Part shown: in pieces, positions 23,581 through 35,660 of the stretch
How positions within the stretch are numbered: the stretch's first letter is position 1
Layout of the letters: each line of letters opens with the position of its first letter
From: Hoplostethus atlanticus
Taxonomy: Eukaryota > Chordata > Actinopteri > Trachichthyiformes > Trachichthyidae
Reading direction: 5' to 3'
DNA length: 64,000 bases
Assembly: GCA_034670405.1 (NCBI GenBank)
Contig: JAXDDX010000005.1
Coordinates: 3,444,001 to 3,508,000 of the forward strand
Translations under genes and position numbers: made by a program
Notes under the pieces: generated by a model
Told to the model about the DNA's origin: nothing
Databases searched by the model: none
The model's input: the letters and a program-made list of their open reading frames with translations, nothing else

Positions 23581-24169
23581 CTATGTAATAATTTTACTGT
23601 ATGAATAATAAAATGACCATGATGCATAGGAGATTGGGGAAAGATGCTGATTAAAAATACTGGCTTCTCCGAAAACTATTCTACAGCCATTATATTCTAC
23701 TTTGAATCGATCCATATATCAGGATTCTCATAGAATAAAGTGTTCTATTAGTTTAGTATAATAGTATAAACCTGAGTGCACTAACTCTCAACATGGCCTG
23801 CTGATCTCAAAATGATCAACTCCGTTATGTCTAGTGGTGATCAGGAGGTGGTGTAGAGAGAAGGGTCCAGCTGCAGACCTCCACTCTCATCACCCTACCT
23901 CCACTCTCATCACCCTAGTTCTGTGAGCCAATGGGGTTTGAGACCTCCACTCTCAGTACCCTTCTGTGAGCCAATGGGGGTTGAGCATGAGTAGTGGGGT
24001 TCCGTTGTATGAAGTACGTAAACTTTCACTTATTTCACCTTAGCAGTCCACCAAACTCTGTTTCTGAACAATTTTGAGGCGAGAAATAAGCTATCCAGTT
24101 GCTGAATCTTCACTCATATTAGATCTACAAGGCCTAATTTAAAAGTGTGTTCCGACTTTCGTAAGTCAA

Positions 24170-27100
24170 TGGCACTACTGCACTGCCAGTGTCAGACTTG
24201 GCACAAAAGCATGGACCCAAATGCATGACTTGAGACGGGGAGATAAAGTACAAGTCCGTTTATTCCAGCTAGGTTCGGTACACAGAAAGGCAGTCCGGAT
24301 AAGGCAAAGGTAGCAGACAAGGGGCAGGCAAAAATCCAGGTCGAAGAAACAGGCAACGTCAAAAACCAAAACTCACGAGGGAATGCAGGAAACAAAGGAA
24401 GGCTGGTAAGTTTGTCACAGGGAACAAAGACGAACTGGCAAATGAACAGGGAAACACACAGACTAAATACTGACAGGGAGGGGAGACAATGAGGCACAGG
24501 TGCAACACATTAGGGCGGGGCAGGTAATCACACAGGCGGGGAGCCTCAGGGGAGGAAAGGAAGTAAAGTGACCTGAAACGAGACGACAAGTGAGTAACAA
24601 AATAAAACAGGAAACAAGACAAAACACAAGAGGAAAACCAAAAGGGAGTTAACGGGTCCGAGCAGGTGTGACAGTACCCCCCCCCTCTAGGGCCGGCACC
24701 TGACGGCCCAGGCTGCGAGGGATGAAGGCGATGGAAATCCCGAATGAGATCAGGATCCAGAATATTACTGGCAGAAACCCAGGAACGTTCCTCTGGACCG
24801 TAACCCTCCCAATCGACCAGATATTGGAAGCCACGGCCCCGACGGCGAACCGCCAGAAGCCGACGGACCGTGTAGACAGGACCCCCGTCAACGACACGGG
24901 GGGGAGGTGGGGGCCTGGAGGCGGGAACCAGCGGACTCTCTCGGGCGGGCTTGACTTGGCTCACATGGAAGGCGGGGTGGACTCTCATGGCTTTAGGCAG
25001 TTTCAGTTGCACAGTCACTGGGTTAATGATTTTGGAAACAGGGAAAGGACCAACGAACCTGGGTGCGAGCTTCCTGGACTCCACTTTGAGGGGAAGATTT
25101 CTGGTGGACAGCCACACCTTCTGCCCACTCTGGTAACTAGGAGCCGGGATGCGACGACGGTCCGCCGCAGCCTTATATCTTTCGGAGTTGCGCAGCAATG
25201 TGCGTCGGGCTCGATCCCAGGAATGTCGACAGCGACGAACCAAAGCCAGTGCGGATGGCACACTGACCTCGCTCTCAAACAATGGTGGCTGGTAACCATA
25301 AACACAATGAAAAGGAGACAGTCCAGTGGAGGAACAGGGCAATGAATTGTGTGCATACTCGACCCAGGTAAGTTGTTTGCTCCAGGTGGTGGGACTCTGG
25401 GAGACCAGACAGCGAAGAGACGTTTCCAACTCCTGGTTGAGACGCTCCGTCTGACCGTTGGTCTGAGGGTGATGTCCGGAGGAGAGACTGACTGTGGTGC
25501 CCAGCAGCGAACAGAACGCCCGCCAGAACTGTGCCACAAACTGCGGGCCCCGATCAGACACCACATCCCTAGGGAAACCATGAAGACGAAACACATTGTG
25601 CAGCATCGCCTCCGCCGTCTCCTTAGCAGAAGGCAGTTTAGGTAGGGGAACAAAATGAACCATCTTGGAAAATCTGTCCACCACCGTAAGTACGGTGGTG
25701 TTACCTTCAGAGACGGGCAGCCCGGTAACGAAATCCACAGAGATGTCTGACCAGGGCCTCCGTGGCACAGGAAGCGGGCGAAGAAGACCTGAAGGGGGTT
25801 GGTGGGAGACTTTACTGCTGGCACATACCGGACAGGCGGCAACATACTCTGACACCTCCTTCTCCATGGCCGGCCACCAAAACCGCTGCTGGATCACGAA
25901 CATGGTGCGGCGGACTCCGGGATGGCAGGAGAATCTCGAGGTATGGGCCCAGTGGATAACCTGAGAACGGAGAGTGAGAGGGACAAACAACCAGTTTGGC
26001 GGGCAGCCGTCCGGAACCTGACAGTCTCTTAAAGCCTCCATCACCTTGTTCTCAATATCCCAGGAGAAAGAGCCCACCAGGCAGGCGGGGGGAAGGATCG
26101 GAGCTGGGTTCTGGTCCGGAGTCGTGGAAGGAAAGATGCGGGAAAGAGCGTCCGGTTTACCGTTCTTCGATCCGGGTCTGTAAGACAGAGTGAAGTGAAA
26201 ACGGTTGAAAAAGAGAGACCACCTAGCCTGTCGAGAGTTGAGCCTCTTGGCGGACCGCAGATACTCCAGGTTCTTATGGTCCGTCCACACCAGAAATGGC
26301 TGTTCCGCCCCCTCCAGCCAGTGTCTCCACTCCTCCAATGCCACCTTAATGGCGAGCAGCTCCCGGTTACCAACGTCGTAATTCCTCTCAGCGCTGGACA
26401 GTTTACGGGAGAGGAATGCAGTCTGTTGTCCTTAGCCGAGCGTTGAGACAGAATAGCCCCCACGCCCACATCGGAAGCATCCACCTCCACCACAAATTGC
26501 AAGGCCGGGTTGGGGAGAGTGAGCACTGGAGCTGAGGTGAAGGTGGTCTTGAGTCTCTGGAAGGCGATTTCCGCCTTGTCCGTCCACTGGAAAGAGTTCT
26601 TGGGAGAGGTTAGGACATGGAGAGGAGCAGCCACGGAGCTGAAATTCCTCACAAATTTCCGATAGAAATTTGCAAAACCCCAAAAACGCTGCACCTCTTT
26701 ACGAGATGTAGGAGTGGGCCAATCGACCACTGCACTGACCTTCACCGGATCCATCTGCACCCTCCCCTCCGCGAGGATGAAACCCAGGAAGGAAACCATG
26801 GCCTGATGGAACTCACACTTTTCTGCTTTAACAAAAAGTTGGTGCTGGAGGAGACGCAGGAGAACCTTGCGGACATGCTGAACATGAGACTGCTCATCGG
26901 GGGAGAAAATCAAAATGTCATCCAGATAGACAAACACAAAGTCATTAAGCATGTCACGAAGGACATCATTCACAAGGGCCTGAAAAACAGCGGGGGCGTT
27001 AGTGAGGCCAAAAGGCATGACCCGATACTCAGTGACCACTAGGGGTATTAAAAGCAGTCTTCCATTCATCCCCCTCCCTTATTCTCACAAGGTGATAGGC

Positions 27101-29636
27101 ATTTCTAAGGTCTAACTTGGTGAAAATCTTAGCCCCGTTCAGTTGTTCAAATGCCGATGAAATCAAAGGGAGGGGGGTACCTGTTCCGGATGGTGATCTC
27201 ATTGAGACCACGGTAGTCAATGCAGGGTCGAAGAGACTTGTCCTTCTTGTCCACGAAAAAGAATCCCGCACCAGCGGGGGAAGACGACGGGCGAATAAGC
27301 CCGGCTGCCAACGACTCTTCCACATACCTCTTCATAGCGGCGGTCTCCGGAGCTGACAAGGAGTACAACCGCCCTTTAGGAAGAGAAGAACCCGGGCGAA
27401 GGTCGATGGCGCAATCATAAGGCCGATGGGGGGGAAGCGAGGAGGCCCGAGACTTGCTGAATACCTCCTTGATGTCGTGGTAACAGGAAGGCACCTTGGA
27501 GAGATCCGGATAATCCGCCTCTGGGTCCCGGACCTCGGAGTCGTCGTCAGCAGGAACGGACTGGATCTGGATAGGAGGAGAACCCGCCCCACAAGTCTGC
27601 ACACAATCCTTGCCCCAGGACAAAATCTGTCCCGACTGCCAGTCAATGTGGGGATTGTGCAGGGTAAGCCAGGGATGACCCAAAATAAGAGGATGTTGAG
27701 GTGAGAGATATACATGAAAGTTAATCCTCTCTGAGTGGAGATCCGGAAACGTAAGGGTAAGGGACTGAGTGCGATGCGTGACCTTACAGATAAGGCGACC
27801 ATCCAGGGCACAGGCCTCCAGGGGTCTCCGGAGGAGGAAGAGACGGAGCCCCAGTCTTTTAGCCAGAGCGGCATCGATGAGGTTCGCATCAGAACCAGAG
27901 TCCACCAAGACTGGGTGCTGGAGGGAGGACACAGGAGAGGTGAGAGTGACCTGAGGGTGTAAACGAGAGGGATTAGAGACAGTCACAGTACGGCTCACCA
28001 AAGCCCTCTTCCTCATTGGTGAGCCTGGGCTTTTAACGGGCAGTTAGAGATGAAGTGTCCTCCTTGTCCACAGTAGATGCAACGCCCCTCTGCCATTCTG
28101 CGTTGGCGCTCCTCTGGAGAAAGGCGGGTGCGACCTAGCTGCATAGGCTCCTCCGGGGCCACCAGGGTCGCTGGAGGAGTCGGAGAAGATCGCCGCCAGG
28201 AAGGAGCGATACGAGAAGAGGAGTGCCCCTGCTGGCGAGGAGGGGAACGATTGAACCTGGCTCTGGACCTTTCCCTCTCCCGGTTACACAGCCGTATGTC
28301 AATCTTAATCGCCAAGGCGATTAAGGAGTCGAGGTCAGGAGGAAGATCCAAGGGAGCCAGCTGATCCTTGATCGGTTCCGAAAGACCCTCGAGGAAGGCG
28401 TCAAACAAAGCCGTAGGATTCCAGGCGCTCTGCTGCCAACGTGCGGAACTCGATGGCGTAGTCCATGGCTGCGCCCCTCCCTTGTCTCAGCCTCACCAGC
28501 GCCCGTGCCGCCTCCCGTCCCGGGGTCGTGTGTTGGAAAACCTGGGTAAAAATCTTCACGAACTGAGGTAAGGATTGACAGGCAGTAGGGGACCTTCCCC
28601 ATTCCGCTGTGGCCCAGGCTTCAGCCCTTCCAGTCAGGTGCGAAATAATAAAGGCTATCTTGGCTCGGTCAGAGGGGAAAGCCGCAGCCTGTAGTTCAAA
28701 ATGCAGTTCACATTGCGTCAAAAAAGGCTTGCAGTCACCTGAATCACCGGAGAAGCGTGTGGGCTGGGAGAGGTGGAGAGGCAGCGAAGGACCCGAGGAG
28801 GAAGCAGCAGACGCCGCCGGCGCAGTAGGTGGAGATGCGGGAGCAGGCGGGGAGGGAGGAGACTGAAGCCTCTGCATCTGTTCCACCAACAGAGGAAGTT
28901 GCGACCCGAAAGCCACCATCATCTTTTCCTGTCGTGTGTGCAGTTCCTTGAGCTCATGGCACACTAGGTTCAGTTTGTCCTCCTGTCGGAGTATCCGCTG
29001 GGAGGAAGCCTCGAGAGCTGCACGCACCGTATCTGGGTCGGCTAGGTCCATCTTTGGCCAGTTCGTCCTGTCAGACTTGGCACAAAAGCATGGACCCAAA
29101 TGCACGACTTGAGACGGGGAGATAAAGTACAAGTCCGTTTATTCCAGCTAGGTTCGGTACACAGAAAGGCAGTCCGGATAAGGCAAAGGTAGCAGACAAG
29201 GGGCAGGCAAAAATCCAGGTCGAAGAAACAGGCAACGTCAAAAACCAAAACTCACGAGGGAATGCAGGAAACAAAGGAAGGCTGGTAAGTTTGTCACAGG
29301 GAACAAAGACGAACTGGCAAATGAACAGGGAAACACACAGACTAAATACTGACAGGGAGGGGAGACAATGAGGCACAGGTGCAACACATTAGGGCGGGGC
29401 AGGTAATCACACAGGCGGGGAGCCTCGGGGAGGAAAGGAAGTAAAGTGACCTGAAACGAGACGACAAGTGAGTAACAAAATAAAACAGGAAACAAGACAA
29501 AACACAAGAGGAAAACCAAAAGGGAGTTAACGGGTCCGAGCAGGTGTGACAGCCAGTTGCCACCGCTTTATTGGCCGTGCTTCAAGCTAGTGGGGGACAC
29601 CGAAGCGAAGCAGCAAAGGCGAAAACGACTACACAT
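24170..29636 (+). pseudogene. small exon of the 1.86-kb element, cut by an LTR insertion
   Basis: ATG at 24,170 opens MALLHCQ. The frame continues on the far side of the LTR element with LPPLYWPCFKLVGD and TEAKQQRRKRLH up to an ACATGTAAGT donor at about 29,630. The five bases GCCAG at the cut are duplicated on both sides of the LTR element. I do not recognise the peptide. Because it is only about 33 codons it may be chance, but the donor site and the start are well placed. Confidence 0.3.
24190..29551 (-). mobile_element. Sushi-type Ty3/gypsy chromovirus, young
   Basis: LTRs at 24,190-24,673 and 29,069-29,551 are almost identical (two differences seen), and a 5-bp target duplication GCCAG lies at 24,185-24,189 and 29,552-29,556. 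Reading on the minus strand, the parts are in the usual order: gag with a CCHC knuckle (about 28,020-29,050), protease, reverse transcriptase and RNase H (about 26,200-27,900), then integrase ending in a chromodomain (about 24,650-26,200). A polypurine tract borders the LTR at 24,674. Gag wording resembles the Sushi lineage, from which mammalian RTL genes derive. The insertion must be recent. Structurally whole, but the coding part has a handful of breaks. Confidence 0.93.
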
Positions 29637-30296
29637 GTAAGTAACATAGTCTAATACTACTTTTATGTCTTCAATTTTTATATTAATAATATTACAATAA
29701 CGCTGATAATGCTTTCATATTTGTATTCAGAATAAACGCTTTGTAAATAAATGCATTTACGGATCCGACTGCTAGCCTATTAGCTTACTACTCTAATTTC
29801 CCATAGAGGTTAGCGAGTTCGCTAACATAAGCTTGCGATTTACAATGGCGTTATGGTGCATTCCCTCGTACTCGTACTTTACATTTGTAACATAATTCGG
29901 TTGATTTGTGCTCAACGTTACGAGATAAAAGTCTTTACTAGAGTGGTACTAGCCTACTAACTTTAACGTAACTAGTTCACTGATATGCGCTGTTTCTCTT
30001 CACTAATGGCGCTGTAGTAGTAGTTGTTGTAGGTCTCTAGATGGTGGGGAAGGGAGAGGAGAGGAGAGGACAATAGTCTAGTCTAAAATAACCAGATACC
30101 ATGGTTGTAGAGTTTGTTTCTATCCTGCTAATGAATTCCTGTGCAATGTGTTGTGGTCAACAGAATGTGTGTTATTTGGTTAAAGTGGTTTTAAACCTCT
30201 GGCCATTGAGCCACATCTTAAAATTATTTTTGCTATTGTATTTTAACCAGCCTATCTTACCAATATAACACAGGGACTTTAAACTGTTCTTGTCTT

Positions 30297-30521
30297 GTAG
30301 ACCATGGCAAGAGCGCACTCCTGGGAGCTGAGTGGGTAAAAAACCACCTCCACCGGCTGAAGGGAAATGTAAAAGAACCTCCCTATCTCATGTTGGGATT
30401 GACACGCCAAAAGGAAGTCGAGGAAAAACTTCTTCAGGCACACAATGAAGACCACGAGGAATTGATGGAGAATTTTTTGTTTGTACATTTGGTTCATGTC
30501 GGAAGTCAGAGACACTCTTGA
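30297..30521 (+). pseudogene. unrecognised open exon in the 1.86-kb element
   Basis: After a CTTGTAG acceptor the frame reads DHGKSALLGAEWVKNHLHRL, then KGNVKEPPYLMLGLTRQKEV, EEKLLQAHNEDHEELMENFL, and stops at 30,519-30,521. The composition is charged and protein-like, and codon use is not low-complexity. I cannot place it in a family. It may be the last exon of the element's gene; the phase does not join cleanly to the exon ending near 29,630. Confidence 0.35.
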
Positions 30522-30714
30522 AAGTTTCAAGAAACCTTGTGAAATAGTTGAATAAAATAATTAGCCTACCTACTATGTTTTCTCTTTTTCAAGGTGTGCT
30601 TGGACCCCTTCAATCACCGCCTGCAGCTACACTGGAATTTGTCATTTTTTTAATCTGATAGGTTTTACATAACTGGAGTGACAATTATCAATTTAATATT
30701 TGTAATATATCACT

Positions 30715-30770
30715 GTGTGTGTGTGTGTGTGTGTGTATGTATATGTATATATAGTCTTCATATATTTATA
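30715..30770. repeat. GT/TA microsatellite
   Basis: GTGTGTGTGTGTGTGTGT followed by ATGTATATGTATATATAG. A 40-bp word (TAGTCTTCATATATTTATAG and flank) recurs at about 30,750 and 30,838. Confidence 0.8.
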
Positions 30771-31087
30771 GACTTCTGAAAGAAAATACAATACTAATAT
30801 TGATGTAGTTTAATATTTTTAATATATATCGCAGTATATATAGTCTTCATATATTTATAGACATCTGAAAGAAAATACAATACAGTATAGTGAGGGTGAT
30901 GAGCCCGGAGGTGGGTGGAGCTCTGCTCTGAGGGTGATGAGCCCCACCCCACTACTCATGCTCAACCCCCATTGGCTCACAGAAGGGTACTGAGAGTGGA
31001 GGTCTCAAACCCCATTGGCTCACAGAACTAGGGTGATGAGAGTGGAGGTAGGGTGATGAGAGTGGAGGTCTGCAGCTGGACCCTTTT

Positions 31088-31254
31088 GGGTGTAGGGGTT
31101 GGGGCATAAAGCTTGTAACCACAAGGTTGGTAGTTCAAATCCCACATGAGCTCTGTGACCATAGCACCTTGACAAAGTGGCAATTGAATAATATCGTATG
31201 TAAATAAACAAACCTGTCTAAGACTGTTTGACTTAAGAAATGTAAAAAAAAAAA
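31088..31254 (+). mobile_element. tRNA-type SINE
   Basis: The head GTAGGGGTTGGGGCATAAAG and a B box reading GGTAGTTCAAATCCC are spaced as in a tRNA promoter. A short body follows, ending in AATGTAAAAAAAAAAAAG. It lies exactly between the inner inverted-repeat element and the BEN element right arm. Confidence 0.6.
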
Positions 31255-31517
31255 AGACACAGTGGGATTGTTAAGGGTCATTTTAAGATCTGCATAGATC
31301 CCATCAAGATCTTTCCAGATCCTATCAAAAAATATTTAAAGATCCTATCAAAATCCTTAAAGACCCTGTTAAGATCTTTAAAGAACCTATCAATATATTT
31401 AACAATCCTTAAGGATCCTGTTTAGATCCCATCAAGATCTTTAAGAATCCTGTTTAGATCCCATCAAGATCTTTAGCCATACTGTTAAGATCCTATCAAG
31501 ACCTTTTAAAGATCCTA
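31255..31517. repeat. phased palindromic array, right arm (part 1)
   Basis: Many copies of AAGATCTTTA, AGATCCTATCAAGA and AAAGATCCTATTAA. These are the inverse of the left-arm units at 21,148-21,305, which proves an inverted-repeat relationship. The array resumes at 36,821 after the TTAA element. Confidence 0.75.
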
Positions 31518-32178
31518 TTAAAGGGGGGGTATTGTACTCATTTTGGGCTATTTAAACTGTTCCTGGGGGTCTTTACAAGACGTTTGTGAAGTCTATATAA
31601 AAAAAATCCTAAAACCAGCTTCTGTGGTGTGTGTTTCAGTCTCTCATTTTCTCCATTGTAAAGAACAGGCTGTTTTGAGGGCGTGGAGGTAGCACTGCTC
31701 TGATTGCCGTGAGTGAGGCGTGAGGCGGCCAATCAGAGCAGTGCTCATTACATACAACCTGTGTGTATTTAACTTCTGGAGGGATTCTGAACTACTTGAC
31801 TCATCTAGAATAGTCTGAGTATATTTTTCTTGCTTACCAGGTTGCCATTAGCTGTACTTTGATTGCTTAAGTATTAGTGCTTTAATCAATAGTCTATTGT
31901 TAGCTGCTAGTTGGTCAGTTTCTCTTTGTGTCATAGCCCCTATTGAAGGTAGTTTCACCCAAGCTAGGCCAATTGCCTTGTTAATTGTCTGGGAGGGGCC
32001 TGCACTCCTGGCAGACAATTAGCAATCAGTGGAAGCAGTCTTAAACCACTGCTGCTTTGAAAGCGTCAGGCAAACGAAGGCTAGGCAAACAAAGGCAACA
32101 GGCGACTTTTTCAAGCCCGACTTCTTCAAAGAACGGCCTTCGAAGATTAGGTGCTTCTTCTCTTCATAAACCGTATCA

Positions 32179-32958
32179 TTGTATTGTGATCTACCATGTG
32201 TTTGCTTCCTATTCCTGTCCTCTCCTCTTTTCGGTGGTCGCACAGACGCTGGGTCACACCCAGACGGCGCGACCCCACTAATCTCATCTATCCTACTCTC
32301 TCAACTCGCGTTGAGCAAGTGGTGGCAGGGTGGCTCCCTCAACTTTCTTGCTCTAACTGAGACTTGGATCACCCCAGAAAACACTGCCACGCCCGCTGCT
32401 CTGTCAGATGTGTACTCTTTCTCTCACACTCCCAGAGCTGCGAGGCAAGGCGGTGGTACTGGCCTGCTAATTTCCAGCAAATGGAAATACTCTCTTTTTT
32501 CTCTGTCACAATTCTCTCCTTCCTCCTTTGAATTTCATGCTGTCACTGTTTCTCATCCAGTCAAGCTCACCATCGCAGTTGTTTATCGCCCACCAGGCCC
32601 TTCTGGTGACTTCCTGGAGGAGCTCGACACACTAGTCTCCCACTTCCCTGACGATGGCTCTGGACTCATCCTTCTCGGTGACTTCAACATCCAGACTGAG
32701 AAGCTTGACCCTCTTCTTTCGTTCCTTGCCTCCTTCGACCTAGCCCTCTCCCCATCTCCTCCTACCCACAAGGCTGGCAACCAACTGGACCTAATCTTCA
32801 CCAGACACTGTTCTACTGCCAACCTCTCCGTCACTCCTCTTTATCTCTCTGACGACTACTTCATGTCCTACACTCTCTCTCTCCTCTCCCCCCTCACATC
32901 CTCCCCCTACCCACATGGTTTCTTCTCGTCGCAATCTCCGCTCGCTCTCCCCCACTGA
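32179..32958 (+). pseudogene. L2 LINE endonuclease region
   Basis: APE-type endonuclease (nicks target DNA to prime reverse transcription). It shows a TETW motif near residue 62, YRPPGP near residue 140, GDFN near residue 178 and a final conserved block near residue 228 where an SDH triad is usual but SDD is read here. The open frame starts downstream of a probable leader. About 260 residues; the frame fails at its 3' side, before the linker to the reverse transcriptase. Not expected to be functional. Confidence 0.75.
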
Positions 32959-33863
32959 TCTTTCCTCTTCTGTTCTCTCTGCTCTCCCTGCCCCTGAATC
33001 TTTTTCTCTTCTGTCCCCTGATACTGCCACTGATCTTCTTCTCTCTACTCTGTCCTCTTCTCTGGACCATCTCTGTCCCCTCACCTCCAGGCCTGCACGC
33101 CAAACTCCACCTGCCCCTTCGTTGTCGGACTCAGTGCGTACTGAGAGACGGAGCCTGAGAGTGGCTGAGCGCAAATGGAGAAATGGCAAACTCCCGGAGG
33201 ACATTCTTACCTTCCAATCTCTCCTTTCCACTTTTTCCTCCTCTCTATCTGCTGCTAAAGCTGCTTTCTTCTGCACTAAAATTCAAACGTCTGCTTCCAA
33301 CCCTAAAAAACTCTTTGAAACTTTCTCTTCTCTCCTCCAATCCCCACCCCCTCCTCCCACCTACTCCCTCCGCCCTGACGATTTCGCCAACTTCTTTGAC
33401 AAGAAGGTTAACGATATCCAATCCTCCTTCCCTCACGCCCCCGGCTGGTGCCCTGCGCACCAACCACACCTATCTGCCTTCCACCCATCCCTCTCTACCA
33501 CCCTCTCCACCTTTTCCCTCCCTATCCCATTTTTCTCCCCTCTCCCCAAACGAGGTCCTTCACCTTGTTACATCTAGCCGCCCCACCACATGCTCCCTTG
33601 ACCCGGTCCCATCCACTCTGCTGCAGTCTACTGCACCTGAACTCCTTCCCTTCCTGACCCACCTCATCAACACGTCAACTCCGTCCTGATACTCCTGGAC
33701 CTGTCTGCAGCGTTTGACACGGTGAACCACCAGATCCTCCTCTCCACCCTTGAGGGGATGGGTGTCTCAGGCTCTGCACTCTCCATGTTTGCATCCTACC
33801 TGACGGATCGCTCCTACCAGGTGACGCTGAGAGTGTCTGTGTCAGAACCACGCAGGCTCACTA

Positions 33864-34907
33864 TTGGGATTCTGCAAGGCTCGGTTCTGGGTCCTCTTCT
33901 TTTTTCCCTCTACACAACATCTCTTGGTTCTGTTATCCACTCCCATGACTTTTCCTACCACTGCTATGCAGATGACACAAGTGGAGGCACGCATTGCTGC
34001 ATGCCTGGCTGACATCTCGGAGTGGATGTCGATGCACCACCTGAAGCTCAACCTGGACAAGACTGAGCTGGTGTTCCTCCCGGGGAAGGTCTGTCTGCAC
34101 CGAGACCTGGCCATCACCATTGATAACGCTGTGGTGACGTCAACGTGGACTGCGAGGAATCTGGGTGTGACCCTGGACGACCAACTGTCGTTCTCTGCAA
34201 ACATCGCATCAGTGACACGCTCCTGCAGATTCCTCCTCTACAACATCAGGAGGATTCGCCCCTTCCTCACTGACAAGGCAGCGCAGGTGCTTATCCAGGC
34301 TCTTGTCATCGCCCGCCTGGACTACTGCAACTCCCTCCTTGCTGGTGCCCCGGCGTCTGCCATCAGACCTCTGGAGCTTGTTCAGAAAGCTGCAGCTCGT
34401 CTGGTGTTCAACCGCCCCAAGTTCTCCCACACAACTACCCTTCTCCGTTCTCTACACTGGCTCCCTGTAGCAGCTCGCATCCAGTTCAAGACCCTGGTGC
34501 TAGCCTATAGGGCAGTGAAAGGAACAGCTCCTTCTTACCTCCAGGCTATGGTCAAGCCTTACACCCCCGCCCGACCACTTCGCTCTGCTGCCTCGAGGCG
34601 ACTGGTTGCCCTGTCGCTCAGAGGCCCCTGCGGCCGATCTACACGGTCACAGCTTTTCTCTGTTCTGGCCCCACAGTGGTGGAATGAATTCCCCACTGAT
34701 GTCAGGACAGCAGAGTCGCTGCCCATCTTTCGCCGCAGGCTGAAAACCCACCTCTTCAGGAAACACTACCCTGACCCTTCCTCTTGCCTTGCCTATTTGT
34801 CGTCAATTATTTGTATGAGCTCTTGTTTATTGGCTCTTGTTTATTTGATACACTTGTTTGTCTTAGCTCTTGCTCATTTGATTTTCTTATTTGTCTCATT
34901 TGTTTAA
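33864..34907 (+). pseudogene. L2 LINE reverse-transcriptase C-terminal part
   Basis: The open frame contains SEWMSMHHLKLNLDKTELVF, LGVTLDDQLSFSANIA, ALVIARLDYCNSLLAG and SLHWLPVAARIQFKTLVLAY, which are the thumb and C-terminal blocks of L2 reverse transcriptases. It is separated from the RT core (33,722-34,012, other frame) by a deletion just after YADDT. The tail is Leu/Ile-rich. Broken copy. Confidence 0.75.
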
Positions 34908-35196
34908 GAAAAGTAGGTAGCTAACTTATTGCACTTTTACCTTAGCACTAGTTATGCTCTTAGTTGCTTGTTTAGGAAGGAAATGCACTTAGATTTCTGG
35001 TGACAAGTAGTTTTCTTGCCTACCTATGTTGAATGCACTCATTGTAAGTCGCTTTGGATAAAAGCGTCTGCTAAATGCCTGTAATGTAATCATGTAATGT
35101 ACAACCTCCACGCAATCGCCTGGCGGAGGCGGAGAGCAGAGCGCTCATGCTGCTCAAGGTAAACAAATAAGCTTGATGCAGAAATTTACCATAACC

Positions 35197-35285
35197 ATGG
35201 CGGCCGCTCCAGAACCAACACTGAGACCGTAAATGTTTGAGCCGGAGCCTGACCCAGAATGGGAAGAGGCAGCTGAGGTGGTTCC
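35197..35285 (+). other. coding-like block with FEPEPDPEWEEAAE
   Basis: ATGGCGGCCGCTCCAGAACC (MAAAPEPTLRP) runs into a TAA, followed at once in the same frame by MFEPEPDPEWEEAAEVVPL. It is nearly identical to 19,715-19,770. Probably a remnant first exon of an unidentified DNA-transposon protein. Confidence 0.35.
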
Positions 35286-35635
35286 ACTTAGTTTCTCAAT
35301 GATAACAATTCTGTGTAATATTGTACTTTGTTTTGTGTATGTGGGTGTGTGAGTGACACTCTCTGCTGTAGCCGGTCTGTTTATGGCTCATGTCCATAAG
35401 CTTATTGAATACAACTTGCAGACAAGCTAGGATTGACAATTTTGTTGAGCTAGTTAGCCAATATATTATTGGATGCAATCTATTTGCATCCAAACAGCGC
35501 AGCACAAACAACCAAACGCGATTGTACTAATGGTGGCTAAAGTTTACCAAGCCTGACACGTTCGACAGACTTATAAAACAGACACTGGTCCCAACAAATA
35601 ACTTTAAGATGAGTCCTGACTCCAACTAATAACTT

Positions 35636-35660
35636 TACTTTTACTTTACTTTACTTTTAA
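35636..35660. repeat. TTTAC simple repeat
   Basis: ACTTTACTTTTACTTTACTTTACTTTT, a short pentameric/hexameric microsatellite. Confidence 0.7.

Larger units (their letters stand above)
23862..31086. mobile_element. element with 140-bp inverted repeats, holding a retrotransposon
   Basis: The arm at 23,862-24,000 (AGGGTCCAGCTGCAGACC... to ...GAGCATGAGTAGTGGGGT) is mirrored at 30,946-31,086 with only a few differences. Each arm contains an internal duplicate of TTCTGTGAGCCAATGGGG, and the arms are G/C-rich with CCACTCTCATCACCC words. Without the LTR element at 24,190-29,551 it would be about 1.86 kb. The interior contains a short open exon that the LTR element cut (24,170 onward) and another at 30,297-30,521. 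Superfamily unknown; target duplication not evident. Confidence 0.65.
31770..35098 (+). mobile_element. L2-type LINE, internally deleted
   Basis: The flank ACATACAACCT on the left and ATGTACAACCT on the right look like a target duplication. The leader region is 31,770-32,180. The endonuclease domain (32,320-32,958) reads LTETWITPENTATPAALSD, VYRPPGPSGDFLEEL, LLGDFNI and a late D/H block. A Ser/Pro-rich middle (32,960-33,690) follows in shifting frames. The reverse transcriptase (33,690-34,010) reads LLDLSAAFDTVNHQILL, QGSVLGPLLFSLY and HCYADDT. The C-terminal part (33,980-34,907) reads SEWMSMHHLKLNLDKTELV and LDYCNSLLAG. Text expected before the first RT block and after YADDT is missing, so internal deletions and frame changes have killed it. 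The 3' tail ends AAAGCGTCTGCTAAATGCC plus TGTAATGTAA repeats. Confidence 0.85.

Noticed and set aside
24722-28967. Long plus-strand frames across 24.7-29 kb
   Set aside because: They are shadows of the minus-strand gag and pol of the Sushi-type element.
32583-33276. Arg/Glu-rich minus-strand frames in 32.6-33.3 kb
   Set aside because: Shadows of the Ser/Pro-rich L2 LINE region on the plus strand.
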